Position numbers and translations under genes: made by a program. Positions 36,165-45,712 of a DNA stretch of 64,000 nt are shown piece by piece. The notes beneath the pieces were generated by a model that had not been told where the DNA came from, made no database searches, and was given only the letters and a program-made list of their open reading frames with translations. The number at the start of each line of letters is the position of its first letter. Within the stretch, counting starts at the first letter, position 1. The stretch covers positions 186,001 to 250,000 of the forward strand of contig NZ_JACOGD010000004.1 in assembly GCF_014284235.1 (NCBI RefSeq), in the 5' to 3' direction. The stretch is from Cognatundibacterium curvum (GTDB lineage Bacteria; Pseudomonadota; Gammaproteobacteria; Burkholderiales; Burkholderiaceae_D).

Positions 36165-38822
36165 ATGAAAATGAACATGACACCTAAATTCCTTACCCTG
36201 AGCGTCGCGCTTGCCTGTTCACTGGTCAGCCTCAATCCCGCGACCGTGCATGCCGATACACCTGCCATTCCTCAAGTGAAGGCGGCTGATCTGACACTGG
36301 AACAAGTTTTCCGTAGTAAGTCATATGCAGGACAGTCAGCACGTCTGATCCACTTCAGCCACGATGCGCGCTATCTGGCTTATGTCTGGAATCCGTTTGG
36401 TGAAGTGGGTTCGGATTTGTATGTACATGACACACAAACCGGCGAGACTAAGCGCATCACTTCACCAGCCATCATGAAGGTTTACGATGCGCCGGAAGTC
36501 TGGGATAAGTTCGATAAAAAATTCCAGCAACGTGAGAAAGAAGAAGCAGAACGCCAGGCCAAAGCAGAAGCACAGGCAGCCTATCTGCGTGGTGAAAAAG
36601 TCGATTTATTCCAATGGGAAAATGCCGCGCTGGAAGAATTGAAAAAAGATCTGGCTGATAAAAAAGCCAAAGAAGCCGCTAAAAAAGCAGAGGCAGACGC
36701 TGAAGCAGCACAGGAAAAAGCCGCGTCCGGAAAAGCTGATGCCAAAGCCAGCAGCGACAAGAAAGACAATAAGGCCGACAGCGAGAAAGCCAAAGAATTA
36801 TGGGAATTGCGCGATGAGCTGAAAAAGAAAATCAACAAGAATAAACTCAAGGCGGGCGATTTATATCCTGGCGTGGATCAGCTGGTTTGGGCCAATAAGA
36901 AAAACGAATTGATTTTCCAATACCGTGGTGATCTGTTCCGCCTTCAAGCCAGCTCCGGCAAAATCGAACGTCTGACCCAGACCGATAAAGCCGAACGCAT
37001 CGTCGCTTATCAGGCCAATGACAAGGGCTATATCTACATGGATGACAAGTGCCTGTACAGCGCCAGCTTTGATTCCAGCGCAATCCGCCAGTTAAACCGT
37101 GAACTGATCCACCCGGATGACGCCGATAAAAAATACAGTATCTTCGAAACTGTATTAAGTGAAGATAAAACCTGGATGGCGATCCGCGGATACGCGAACG
37201 AAGTAAATCCCGAGACTGACAAACCTTATCCAAATTCGGGACGTCAGGTCGAAATCATGGATTACAGCGAACGTTTTGCAAGCGCAAAAAAAGTACCGCG
37301 CGAAGTCTCAGATGACAAGCGCAAAGTATCTGCCACTGCCTTGTATATCCGCCGGGTGTCAGATGCCAATACCCGTCAGCCAGAACCTGTGTTCACCAAT
37401 AAGGGGGGCGATGTCTGGTTTGAAATGAGTAAAGTCAGCTGGGCTAAAGATGGCAGCCGCTACACCTTCTCAACCTGGGAACGTGAAAAGGAATTACTGC
37501 GCATTTATGTCGGCAAGGCAGACGAAGCTGCGAAACCGAAGATTGTATTCGAACGCCGTGGCAATGTTGGTCATGAAGTGGTTAATGCTATCGATCCACA
37601 ATTCACACCGGACAGCAAACAACTGATCGCGATCCTGGATGAACAAGGCTATCGTCAGCCCTACCTGATCAATACTGACAACGGCAGCGCGAAAGCGATC
37701 CTGAAAGGCGATTTTGAAGCGCACAATATTCTCGGTTTCACGCCCGACAGTAAGGCCATGTTTGTGTTGGCAAACAAAGGCGATTTCGCGGCAATGAATG
37801 TATTCAAAGCCGATCTCGCCAGTGGCGACATGAAGGCACTCGGCCAGCCAGGTGATTTCCATCGTGCCAGCGATGCGGCCGAAAATGGTGAGAAGATCGC
37901 CAGCGTAGCCGGTCAGTGGTCCAGCCGCCCTGAACTGAAAGTGATTGATGTGAAATCCAGCAAGGTGAATACCCTGACGCAGAGCCATGACAAGCAATGG
38001 GATGCGATTGCGGTACTGCGTCCGGAACGCTTTGCCTTCACCAACCGCCACGGCGATGCGATTCAGGCTTATGTATTCAAACCAGCTGGCTGGCAAGCGG
38101 CCGATCAGCGCCCTGCTGTGGTGTACACCTATGGTGGCCCGTTGAATGACCGTCACATTGTTGAGACAGACAGTTTCCAGCCTACCGCCTATATGTTTGG
38201 TATGTATATGGCAGCCAAACATGGTTATGTGACGGTGGCCGTTGATCCTCGTGGCCATTCCAACTATGGCCGCAAATTCAGCGATGCCAACTGGGAACAG
38301 GTGGGCAAACCACAAACTGAAGATCTGGAAGATCTGGCGAAATACATGCAACAAAATCTGGGCGTCAATGGCCAGCGTATCGGCCTGACGGGCTGGAGCT
38401 TTGGTGGCTTCCAGACACAATACACGCTGTACACCAGTCCGGATACGTTTGCAGCTGGTATCGCCGGTGCCGGTCCGACTGAGTGGGAAAACTATAACAG
38501 CTGGTATAGCGGCCGCACTATCGGTAAGACTGAGCGCAGCAAACCGAATCTGCGTAAATATTCCTTATTGCCGCTGACGGCAGGCCTGAAAAAACCACTG
38601 ATGCTGGTGCATGGCATGCAAGATCCGAATGTGCTGTATCAGGACACGGTGAATGTGTATCGCGCTTTGCTGGAAAACGGCAAGGAGCAGTTAGTCGATC
38701 TGTTCCTCGATCCGGATGGCGAACATAGCATGGGTGGTGCGGTCAAGACCAAGGCCTGGCATAAGAAATACGAAAGCTTCTTCCTGCAACATTTGGGAAG
38801 CGCAGCAACGCCAGCGAAATAA
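36165..38822 (+). CDS. S9-family prolyl oligopeptidase with charged insert
   Basis: 885 residues. Signal peptide about 1-30 (ending VHA-DT), so periplasmic. Beta-propeller region follows, then an alpha/beta-hydrolase domain whose triad is S745 (GWSFGG), D820 (MQDPNV) and H854 (GEHSMG). It probably trims proline-containing peptides or acts as a dipeptidyl peptidase. Residues about 113-228 form a very Lys/Glu/Ala-rich, probably coiled-coil insert inside the N-terminal propeller region, not usual for the family. Monocistronic, with a terminator after it. Confidence 0.88.
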   Translation: MKMNMTPKFLTLSVALACSLVSLNPATVHADTPAIPQVKAADLTLEQVFRSKSYAGQSARLIHFSHDARYLAYVWNPFGEVGSDLYVHDTQTGETKRITSPAIMKVYDAPEVWDKFDKKFQQREKEEAERQAKAEAQAAYLRGEKVDLFQWENAALEELKKDLADKKAKEAAKKAEADAEAAQEKAASGKADAKASSDKKDNKADSEKAKELWELRDELKKKINKNKLKAGDLYPGVDQLVWANKKNELIFQYRGDLFRLQASSGKIERLTQTDKAERIVAYQANDKGYIYMDDKCLYSASFDSSAIRQLNRELIHPDDADKKYSIFETVLSEDKTWMAIRGYANEVNPETDKPYPNSGRQVEIMDYSERFASAKKVPREVSDDKRKVSATALYIRRVSDANTRQPEPVFTNKGGDVWFEMSKVSWAKDGSRYTFSTWEREKELLRIYVGKADEAAKPKIVFERRGNVGHEVVNAIDPQFTPDSKQLIAILDEQGYRQPYLINTDNGSAKAILKGDFEAHNILGFTPDSKAMFVLANKGDFAAMNVFKADLASGDMKALGQPGDFHRASDAAENGEKIASVAGQWSSRPELKVIDVKSSKVNTLTQSHDKQWDAIAVLRPERFAFTNRHGDAIQAYVFKPAGWQAADQRPAVVYTYGGPLNDRHIVETDSFQPTAYMFGMYMAAKHGYVTVAVDPRGHSNYGRKFSDANWEQVGKPQTEDLEDLAKYMQQNLGVNGQRIGLTGWSFGGFQTQYTLYTSPDTFAAGIAGAGPTEWENYNSWYSGRTIGKTERSKPNLRKYSLLPLTAGLKKPLMLVHGMQDPNVLYQDTVNVYRALLENGKEQLVDLFLDPDGEHSMGGAVKTKAWHKKYESFFLQHLGSAATPAK

Positions 38823-38851
38823 GCCGTATATCAGTATCAGTCATTCTTAAC

Positions 38852-38887
38852 TTGAGCCCTGCCGTGATACGCGGCGGGGCTTTTTGT
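38852..38887 (+). terminator. terminator of the S9 peptidase gene
   Basis: AGCCCTGCCG, loop, CGGCGGGGCT (one bulge each), TTTTTG. Confidence 0.85.
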
Positions 38888-39073
38888 TGAGCATCTCTGC
38901 ATTTCGGCATTTCCGGCTGATTTTTACCGTAGCCTGAGGCCTGCGCTTACGCCACAATAACGCCTGCCTCCGTGGAAACAAATTCAGTCAGGCAACTTGA
39001 TGCCTAAGGACCAGGGCCTGCAACTGTTTTACCCCTTTCGCACACGTAATTTAAAACTTAACAGGCCCAAATT

Positions 39074-39394
39074 ATGAAAACGCCATTTACCCAGTATCTG
39101 TACTCTGTTCTGCGCCAGCTCAGCCAGGAATTCCGGCAATTCGCTACCCGCGGCGCACAAGCTTCTCTGCGTACCCCCTTGCCCCGCATCGCGCTGGTGC
39201 TGATGGCAATCCTGGTATTGCTGAGCCTGATTCCTTTCATCCTCGCGCTGTTTATTGCCTTCTTCGTGTTCCGCGTTTTTTTGGGGTTGCTCAGTCCGGC
39301 GCAGCGCAAACCAGCAAACGCGAACAGCTATGGTTCGGCAGAGCCCGCAAAGGAGCCCGTAACTGTGCGCTATTTGCCGCGACAAGATCAGTAA
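39074..39394 (+). CDS. small membrane protein of unknown function
   Basis: 106 residues, one long or two short hydrophobic segments (about 38-72: IALVLMAILVLLSLIPFILA and on), a basic N-terminus and a polar C-terminal tail. No family recognised. Its frame is not explained by another gene and a strong terminator follows, which supports it being real. No clear ribosome site was noted. Confidence 0.55.
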   Translation: MKTPFTQYLYSVLRQLSQEFRQFATRGAQASLRTPLPRIALVLMAILVLLSLIPFILALFIAFFVFRVFLGLLSPAQRKPANANSYGSAEPAKEPVTVRYLPRQDQ

Positions 39395-39416
39395 GCATTG
39401 AAAAGACTGAAAGGCA

Positions 39417-39458
39417 GCAAGAATTAATTTCCACACAGAAATTAATTCTTGCTTTTTA
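39417..39458 (+). terminator. 15-bp perfect stem terminator
   Basis: GCAAGAATTAATTTC (39417-39431), CACACA, GAAATTAATTCTTGC (39438-39452), then TTTTTATT. It ends the small membrane protein transcript before the HDOD gene. Confidence 0.85.
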
Positions 39459-39536
39459 TTGCTCAGCCTCTAAGATGAACTTGCAACGCTGCTTAACATT
39501 ATTTTGCAATGTGGTGTGCGTTAAAGGAGTGGCATC

Positions 39537-40373
39537 ATGGACGGGCTGAGCATGTTCAAAATGATTGCTGACCAGGCCAGACAAGGTCAGCTGGTCTTCC
39601 CCACGCATCTGGAACAAACGCTGAAACTGAAGCAGATGCTGGATGATCCGGATTGCCATGCTGAGACAGCCAGCAAACTGATCAGTACCGATCCGCTACT
39701 CTCAGCGCGCATCGTGGCGGTCGCTAACTCATCAGCCTATAACCGCTCCGGCAATTCCATCAGCAATATCCGCACCGCTGTCAGCCGGCTGGGCTTTAGT
39801 CAAACCAAGATCCTGGTCACGGCATTGATAGTGCGGCAATTAAACCAGCAATTGCGCGATCCGGTTTTGATCGCCAAGGCGCGTCAGTTATGGGAGCACA
39901 CGGCGCATGTCGCGGCGCTGGCTCAGGTGATTGCGAGACATATCACCCGGGTCGACCCGGATACGGCAACGTTTGCCGGTCTGATTCATGAGGTTGGCGG
40001 CTTTTATATGATTTCTTGTGCTGGACAGTATCCGGGCATACTCGACAGCGAAAATGAGGCCTGGAGTGAATATGGAGAAAAGCTGATCGGTCGCGGCGTA
40101 TTGCAGCAGCTCGAGATTCCACAACATGTGATCGATGCCGTCGAATTCATGTGGAAGGGTTTAGCCGCTTATCCGCCTGAAAGTCTGGGCGATACCCTGA
40201 TTCTGGCGAACGACATTGCACCCGTTTCTTCGCCACTGCATCAACATCTGAGCCCGGCCATGCAGTTGCACACTGCACATCTGAATTTTGAAGTTGAAGA
40301 TTCGACTTTACAGGAAATTCTGCAGGAAAAAGACGAGGAAATACACTCGCTGAGTCATGCGCTGCTCGCCTAG
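39537..40373 (+). CDS. HDOD-domain protein
   Basis: 278 residues, most of it an HDOD domain: opening helices with F-P-T-H-L-E-Q-T-L-K-L-K-Q-M-L-D-D, then I-S-T-D-P-L-L-S-A-R-I-V-A-V-A-N-S and G-L-I-H-E-V-G-G-F. HDOD proteins are signalling scaffolds related to HD phosphohydrolases but lacking full metal sites. AAGGAG lies just before the ATG. No partner domain is fused, so its pathway cannot be named. Confidence 0.87.
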   Translation: MDGLSMFKMIADQARQGQLVFPTHLEQTLKLKQMLDDPDCHAETASKLISTDPLLSARIVAVANSSAYNRSGNSISNIRTAVSRLGFSQTKILVTALIVRQLNQQLRDPVLIAKARQLWEHTAHVAALAQVIARHITRVDPDTATFAGLIHEVGGFYMISCAGQYPGILDSENEAWSEYGEKLIGRGVLQQLEIPQHVIDAVEFMWKGLAAYPPESLGDTLILANDIAPVSSPLHQHLSPAMQLHTAHLNFEVEDSTLQEILQEKDEEIHSLSHALLA

Positions 40374-40399
40374 AGCGGCAGCGCAGGACGATAACACGC

Positions 40400-41476
40400 T
40401 CAGATCACGATGCGCCAGTTCCGACGCGCCATTGCATAGGTCAGTGCAGCAAACACGGCGGTAAACGCAAGTGCAAAGGCAGCAGAACTCCAGGCTTCGC
40501 CAATCAGCGCAGGCAGATATGGTGCAAACCAGTGCAGATAAATCCAGTCGCCGGCACCGGTGTAGGCCAGCAGACAGGTAGCGATCCAGGAACCCGCATA
40601 AGCAGCAATCGCATTAATGCCGAAGCTGCGACCTATGGCCGGATATCCGCGCACATCGATCAGCTGATGCACCAACAACAGCAAGGCAGTCGCCCAGCCA
40701 CTGGTCCATAGCACAAAGGACGCGGTCCACATTTGCTTATTCCAGGGCAGTTCCAGGCCACTGATCAGACCAGCACATAAGCAAGCCAGCGCCAGCCATA
40801 CCAGCTGCCTGATTTGGCGATTGCGTAACAAGCTGCCAGCCTGAATACCAAACAGCACACTGCTTAATGCGCCCAGCGTGGACAATATGCCTTCCGGCTC
40901 CTGCGCCATATGGGCCAGTGCGTCGTACTGATACGCGAGCGGGCCCAGCAATACGCTGTCGATACGGTCCGACAGATTAGCATGCGGTAGCAAGGAGCCA
41001 CCACTCAGCAACAGCAAGCTGTGTAGCGCCATCAGCGCCAGTAAAGCGATCCAGCGGCTGCTTTGGGTGCGCAGATACAGCATGATGAAGGCAGCCAGCA
41101 CAAAGACGATGCCTATGCGTTGCAGCACCCCCATCAGCCGGAATGCACGTCCATCAATAGTCAGGCACGCGAATGCATGCAAGGCGACACCCAGCAGTAT
41201 CATGCGCACTCCGCGGCGTAAGGCCTGACTGCGCAAGGCTTCAGGCATCACACCCTTAGCCAGTTGCGGCGCGAATGCCAGTTCCAGTGACAAGCCGACA
41301 ATGAACAGAAAAAACGGGAAAATCAGGTCGGCCGGTGTACATCCATTCCACTGCGCATGCTCCAGCCACGGCAAGACATGATTCCAGTCACCCGCATTAT
41401 TCACCAGCAGCATCCCGGCGACGGTCCAGCCACGCAGTGCATCGATAGAAGAATAGCGTACAGATTGTTGCGTCAT
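40400..41476 (-). CDS. DUF5009/HGSNAT-like membrane acyltransferase (first copy)
   Basis: 358 residues, about ten membrane spans, opening S-S-I-D-A-L-R-G-W-T-V-A-G-M-L-L-V-N-N, with H35-like histidine in the first loop (NHVLPWLEHAQWNGCTPADLIFPFFLFIVG). The family is related to heparan-alpha-glucosaminide N-acetyltransferase, which acetylates glucosamine across a membrane. Homologues (NagX-type) occur in bacterial GlcNAc loci. Lies left of the MFS gene, leftward, not joined to the main operon. Second copy at 43311. Confidence 0.82.
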   Translation of the reverse strand: MTQQSVRYSSIDALRGWTVAGMLLVNNAGDWNHVLPWLEHAQWNGCTPADLIFPFFLFIVGLSLELAFAPQLAKGVMPEALRSQALRRGVRMILLGVALHAFACLTIDGRAFRLMGVLQRIGIVFVLAAFIMLYLRTQSSRWIALLALMALHSLLLLSGGSLLPHANLSDRIDSVLLGPLAYQYDALAHMAQEPEGILSTLGALSSVLFGIQAGSLLRNRQIRQLVWLALACLCAGLISGLELPWNKQMWTASFVLWTSGWATALLLLVHQLIDVRGYPAIGRSFGINAIAAYAGSWIATCLLAYTGAGDWIYLHWFAPYLPALIGEAWSSAAFALAFTAVFAALTYAMARRNWRIVI

Positions 41477-41931
41477 TTGGGTTCACATCCTTAATTTCAC
41501 AGGCAGACCACTTAGGATCGGGCCACTGGCATCACAGGCAGCACACAGGGCCTGCCATTATGTTTCAGGCGAATAGAGTAAAAAACGAAAATACAAGAGC
41601 AAAAAATGGATAATGTCAGCTAATACCAGTTACTGTTTTCGCCCAGATTTTCGCAGCTTAGCAACACGCCGCAGAAGATCGCAAAAAAACCGGCGGTGCG
41701 CTCAATAACGCATTAATTCGGGGCACTGACAACAATTCGGGATCAGCATCAAGAGATGCGGAATATTCTACTGGCACTTAAGTGGCATTGCAAATATAAA
41801 ACCAGTTGACCAGTCCAGCACTGACTAGTATGTTCTGCATTTCCATCCTCATTCCACGCTCACTGAGATGAGCGGACCAGCAGACATGACGCCGGGCAGC
41901 GTGAGTTCCGATTATTTTTAGAGACAGCTCC
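41477..41931. other. divergent regulatory region of DUF5009 copy 1 and the MFS permease
   Basis: 455 bp without a gene. It holds a two-box operator-like site (41772-41789) and a rightward promoter: TTGACC (41806-41811), 17 bp, TATGTT (41829-41834). The part from 41477 to 41760 shows nothing recognisable. Confidence 0.55.
41772..41789. promoter_or_regulatory. two-box GlcNAc-regulon operator variant
   Basis: TGGCACT-TAAG-TGGCATT: same 11-bp step and the same TAAG spacer as the kinase site, with GGCA instead of GGTA. It lies 17 bp upstream of the MFS -35 hexamer. Confidence 0.55.
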
Positions 41932-43242
41932 ATGACAACAACAGCAGAGACAAAATCTATCCATCCCATGCGTTGGGTGCCCACGCTTTATCTGGCAGAA
42001 GGTCTGCCCTATTACGCGGTGGCGCTGGTCGCAGGCCTGATGTATAAAAGTCTGGGCGTACCGAATGACCAGATTGCACGCTGGACTGGCCTGATCGGTT
42101 TTGCCTGGGTCTTTAAGTGCTTATGGAGCCCCTTCCTGGAAGCCGCCAGTAGCAAGAAGCTGATCGTGGTGCTGTTTCAATGCATTGGTGGCGTCAGTCT
42201 GGTGCTGGTGGCCTTATCGCTGCAGTTACCTATGTATTTCGCGGTCAGTATCGCCTTGCTGGCGATCGTCGCAATCGCCTCTGCCACCCATGATATTGCG
42301 GCTGACGGGCTGTATATCTCAACCCTGAGCCACAAACAACAGGCCGCCTACGCCGGCTGGCAAGGTGCTTTTTTCAATGCAGCCAAATTCATCTCGCTCG
42401 GTGGTCTGGTGATCCTGGCCGGGCATCTGGAAAAACAAATGAGTGCGCATAATGCCTGGATGATCATCTTTGGCATACTCGGCGTGATGCTGATTGCACT
42501 CGGGATTTATCACAGCTGGGCCTTGCCAGGCACGCGCAATGTACAGACTGGCGAATCCATGCAAACCGTATTCAGCACACTGGTGGATGTGATCATCGAT
42601 TTTTTCAAAAAACCTGGCATCTGGCTGGCCATCACTTTCATTATTCTGTTCCGTGCCGGTGAAGGTCAGATACAGACCATAGGCCCGCTGTTCCTGCGCG
42701 ACAGCAAAGAGCTGGGTGGACTGGGACTGACTACCGATCAGGTCGGTCTGGTCTATGGCAGCGCAGGTACCATCGCATTTTTGGCAGGTAGCATATTGGG
42801 AGGCTACTTCACATCCTGGCTGGGCTTGCGTCGTGCGCTGCCGTGGCTGATCATTGCTATGAATGTGCCGAATCTGGTGTTTTTCTTTTTGAGTTCGCAA
42901 ATGCCGGACAATATGGCGGTGATCGCAACGGCGCTGAGTTTCGAAATGTTTGGTTATGGCTTTGGCTTTGTCGGCCTGATCCTGTTCATCATGCAAGTGG
43001 TGGCGGTAGGCAAATACCAGACTGCGCATTACGCGCTGGGTACCGGCGTGATGCAGCTGGGTGCGGTATTTTTCAAGATGATCAGCGGTGACATACAAAT
43101 GGCGCTGGGCTATAAGAGCTTCTTTATCTGGGTACTGATCTCCGCTATCCCGGTCCTGATACTGACCCGCTTTGTACGTATTCCCGAGCAGGAAAAAGAA
43201 CAGCCAGCTGCACCTGCCGCGGCTGAACAAGTCACCGCATAA
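41932..43242 (+). CDS. AmpG-like MFS permease
   Basis: 436 residues, about twelve membrane spans. The start resembles AmpG (A-E-G-L-P-Y-Y-A-V, then F-A-W-V-F-K-C-L-W-S-P), a family that imports GlcNAc-anhydro-muropeptides; the context suggests GlcNAc or chito-oligosaccharide import across the inner membrane. It runs opposite to the catabolic operon but carries a related operator upstream. Confidence 0.85.
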   Translation: MTTTAETKSIHPMRWVPTLYLAEGLPYYAVALVAGLMYKSLGVPNDQIARWTGLIGFAWVFKCLWSPFLEAASSKKLIVVLFQCIGGVSLVLVALSLQLPMYFAVSIALLAIVAIASATHDIAADGLYISTLSHKQQAAYAGWQGAFFNAAKFISLGGLVILAGHLEKQMSAHNAWMIIFGILGVMLIALGIYHSWALPGTRNVQTGESMQTVFSTLVDVIIDFFKKPGIWLAITFIILFRAGEGQIQTIGPLFLRDSKELGGLGLTTDQVGLVYGSAGTIAFLAGSILGGYFTSWLGLRRALPWLIIAMNVPNLVFFFLSSQMPDNMAVIATALSFEMFGYGFGFVGLILFIMQVVAVGKYQTAHYALGTGVMQLGAVFFKMISGDIQMALGYKSFFIWVLISAIPVLILTRFVRIPEQEKEQPAAPAAAEQVTA

Positions 43243-43261
43243 GCCTGCATTTCCTCCTACC

Positions 43262-43291
43262 CTGCTCAGCTTGCTAACACAGGCTGAGCAG
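43262..43291. terminator. hairpin between convergent MFS and DUF5009 genes
   Basis: CTGCTCAGC (43262-43270) pairs with GCTGAGCAG (43283-43291). No T-run, so a weak candidate. Confidence 0.5.
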
Positions 43292-43310
43292 CGTTCTGGC
43301 AAAGTGCCAT

Positions 43311-44486
43311 TCAGATCCGCAATTGCCAGCCACGTTTATCCAGCTGTGCCACGATCACAAATAACAGCGTCATATATCCCAGCGTGATCAGCATGGCCAC
43401 TTCGCCTTGCAGGCACCACTGCGGCCAGCCGCCACCCAATGCACGCAACAAATGGAAGCCTAAGTAAGGCAGTAAATACAGCAATAGCGAATGCCGCGCT
43501 GCAGGCAGAAGCAAAGCAACAGGACGGGCCAGCCAGTCGAGCTTGATGGCGCGCTCCAGACCCAGATAAGCCAGCCAGCAAGCTGCAACCGATATCCAGC
43601 CCCAGGATGGCGTGGCATGAATTTTAGAAACCGGGAAATAGTGGCAGGTGATAATCACCATCAAAACAAGCGCGATTGCCTGCAACGTCAATGCACCCTT
43701 CGTACGCGCAGTTGCAGCTGCAGCTGCAGGCAAGCGTATCAGCCAGGCTGCGCTGGCCGCGCCCATCAACACGATTTGGGTATGCGTGAGCAGGTTCGCC
43801 TGTTCCAGTACGGCAGATCCAAGCGGCAGCCAGCTTGTGAGCATAGCCCACAGCACACTGCAAATAAGCGCCAACAGTGCCAGATAAAGTCCACGCCGGC
43901 TCAGCCAGATCAGCGCCAGATTCGCGAGCCACGCAGCCCATCCTATCAGCCCAAGTATGCCCCACCATTGTGGCCTTAAGATCGTGCTGCCGCCCTGCCC
44001 CACATAGCTGGCACACAATAGCAGCAACAGTAAAACGGCTGCGCTGCGCATGAGCACACGCGGTCTGCCACTCAGCGCTGGCCAGTCCAGCCAGATACCC
44101 GCGATCGCCAGATACAGCAATACGTTCCACAAATGGATGGGCAGCCACATCAGACTCGCATCGTAGCCACTGTCGGCATTCACCATTAAAACGCCGAGCA
44201 GCACCAGCACCGCAGAACGCCGTGTGGTTTGCACTGTGCGCCGCCAGCGCGAGCTTTTCGCTGCACTGACTGACTGGCTCAGATAAGCCGACATACCGAC
44301 GATGTATAAGAAAGCCGGGAACACCAGATCCGCTAAAGTCATGTAGCCAGCATCTGCCGCAGCATGCTGCATCCAGCCCGGTATACCAGTCACTCCGGCC
44401 AGGTCATTGACCACTATCATGAGCACGATAGTCAGTGCGCGAAATACGTCAACCGTCTGCTGACGCTGCATAGCTAACTGCGCCAT
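43311..44486 (-). CDS. DUF5009/HGSNAT-like membrane acyltransferase (second copy)
   Basis: 391 residues, ten or eleven membrane spans, opening Q-T-V-D-V-F-R-A-L-T-I-V-L-M-I-V-V-N-D, the same family as the gene at 40400 but clearly diverged. Last gene of the long GlcNAc operon; its ATG overlaps the ABC ATPase stop by one base (TGATG). A role in acetylating or handling amino-sugars in the membrane is inferred from family and context. Confidence 0.82.
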   Translation of the reverse strand: MAQLAMQRQQTVDVFRALTIVLMIVVNDLAGVTGIPGWMQHAAADAGYMTLADLVFPAFLYIVGMSAYLSQSVSAAKSSRWRRTVQTTRRSAVLVLLGVLMVNADSGYDASLMWLPIHLWNVLLYLAIAGIWLDWPALSGRPRVLMRSAAVLLLLLLCASYVGQGGSTILRPQWWGILGLIGWAAWLANLALIWLSRRGLYLALLALICSVLWAMLTSWLPLGSAVLEQANLLTHTQIVLMGAASAAWLIRLPAAAAATARTKGALTLQAIALVLMVIITCHYFPVSKIHATPSWGWISVAACWLAYLGLERAIKLDWLARPVALLLPAARHSLLLYLLPYLGFHLLRALGGGWPQWCLQGEVAMLITLGYMTLLFVIVAQLDKRGWQLRI

Positions 44487-45637
44487 CAGCAGGCTGGCTG
44501 CACTGACTGGCTGCGCTGTACAGCCTGTCCATCTGCATCAAACAAATGGCAATGTGCGAGATTCAGGCTGACCTGTACGCTCTGGCCCGGTGTGGGTAAG
44601 GCTGCAGCCGCGGATACACGCATCGCAAACATACCGTCCTGGCCGGCAGCGGACAGATATAAGACATTGCTGTCCCCCAGCTGCTCAACAAAGCCCAGCT
44701 GCATTGTGAAACTGGCGCTGTATCCTTCCGCTGCGGCGGATTGTGCGCTGTTTAGCTGCCAGTGTTCGGCACGCACGCCCAGCGTCCACGGTGCTCCCGG
44801 CTGCAGCTGCGCTGGCGGCAGAGCGGTACTAGTCACTGGTATAGAGAAATCCGCCAGTCCGGGCAAACTCAGGCGCAAAGCAGCTGGCTGTACTTCCAGT
44901 AAACGCAGCTGGAAGAAATTCATTTTTGGCGAACCCAAAAATCCCGCCACAAACTGCGTGGCGGGCTGGTGATACAACTCCATAGGCGTCCCTACCTGAG
45001 CGATACCGCCTGCATGAAAGACCGCAATGCGCTGCCCCAGCGTCATGGCCTCAACCTGATCATGCGTCACATAGATCATGGTCGACTGTAACTCCTGATG
45101 CAAACGGCTTAACTCTATGCGGGTCTGCACCCGCAGACTCGCATCCAGATTCGACAAAGGCTCATCCAGCAAAAATAATTGCGGCTGACGCACGATGGCA
45201 CGCCCTATCGCCACCCGCTGCCTCTGCCCACCGGATAAGTCTTTCGGTTTGCGATCTAACAGATGGCTGATCTGTAGTTTTTCAGCCGCCTGCTGTACCG
45301 CCTTGCGTATCTCCGCTTTCGCCATACGTGTGAGGCTCAGGGCAAAGGCCATGTTTTCAAACACCGTCATATGCGGATACAGCGCATATGACTGAAACAC
45401 CATCGCCAGACCACGTTGCGCCGGTGGCGTTTCATTGGCGCGCACACCGGCGATCTGCAATTCGCCATCGGTGATTTCTTCCAGTCCGGCGATCATGCGC
45501 AGCAAGGTCGATTTGCCACAACCCGAAGGGCCGACAAAGACCATGAATTCGCCATCGCGGATATGCAGATTGATATCCTGCAGTACCGTCTGCGATCCAT
45601 AGGATTTACGAACTTGGTGCAAGCTGACTTCCGCCAT
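44486..45637 (-). CDS. sugar ABC transporter ATPase (MalK/UgpC type)
   Basis: 383 residues. Walker A G-P-S-G-C-G-K-S-T at about 38-46, signature L-S-G-G-Q-R-Q-R, Walker B L-F-L-L-D-E-P-L-S-N-L-D, and a C-terminal TOBE-type domain. Energises the permeases encoded upstream. Located 75 bp after the glucosidase gene in the same operon. Confidence 0.92.
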   Translation of the reverse strand: MAEVSLHQVRKSYGSQTVLQDINLHIRDGEFMVFVGPSGCGKSTLLRMIAGLEEITDGELQIAGVRANETPPAQRGLAMVFQSYALYPHMTVFENMAFALSLTRMAKAEIRKAVQQAAEKLQISHLLDRKPKDLSGGQRQRVAIGRAIVRQPQLFLLDEPLSNLDASLRVQTRIELSRLHQELQSTMIYVTHDQVEAMTLGQRIAVFHAGGIAQVGTPMELYHQPATQFVAGFLGSPKMNFFQLRLLEVQPAALRLSLPGLADFSIPVTSTALPPAQLQPGAPWTLGVRAEHWQLNSAQSAAAEGYSASFTMQLGFVEQLGDSNVLYLSAAGQDGMFAMRVSAAAALPTPGQSVQVSLNLAHCHLFDADGQAVQRSQSVQPAC

Positions 45638-45712
45638 CGCTGTCTCTGCCTCTGCCTTAATGTGCTTATCTGAATATTGGTATTGCTTTATCCGCTGCGC
45701 TGGGCTTTGGAT

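Noticed and set aside
37494-38420. 308-codon frame opposite the S9 peptidase
   Set aside because: Shadow of the catalytic domain; no recognisable protein.
42319-43302. 327-codon frame opposite the MFS gene
   Set aside because: It is the antisense shadow of a clear twelve-span permease, rich in His/Gln/Arg as such shadows are.
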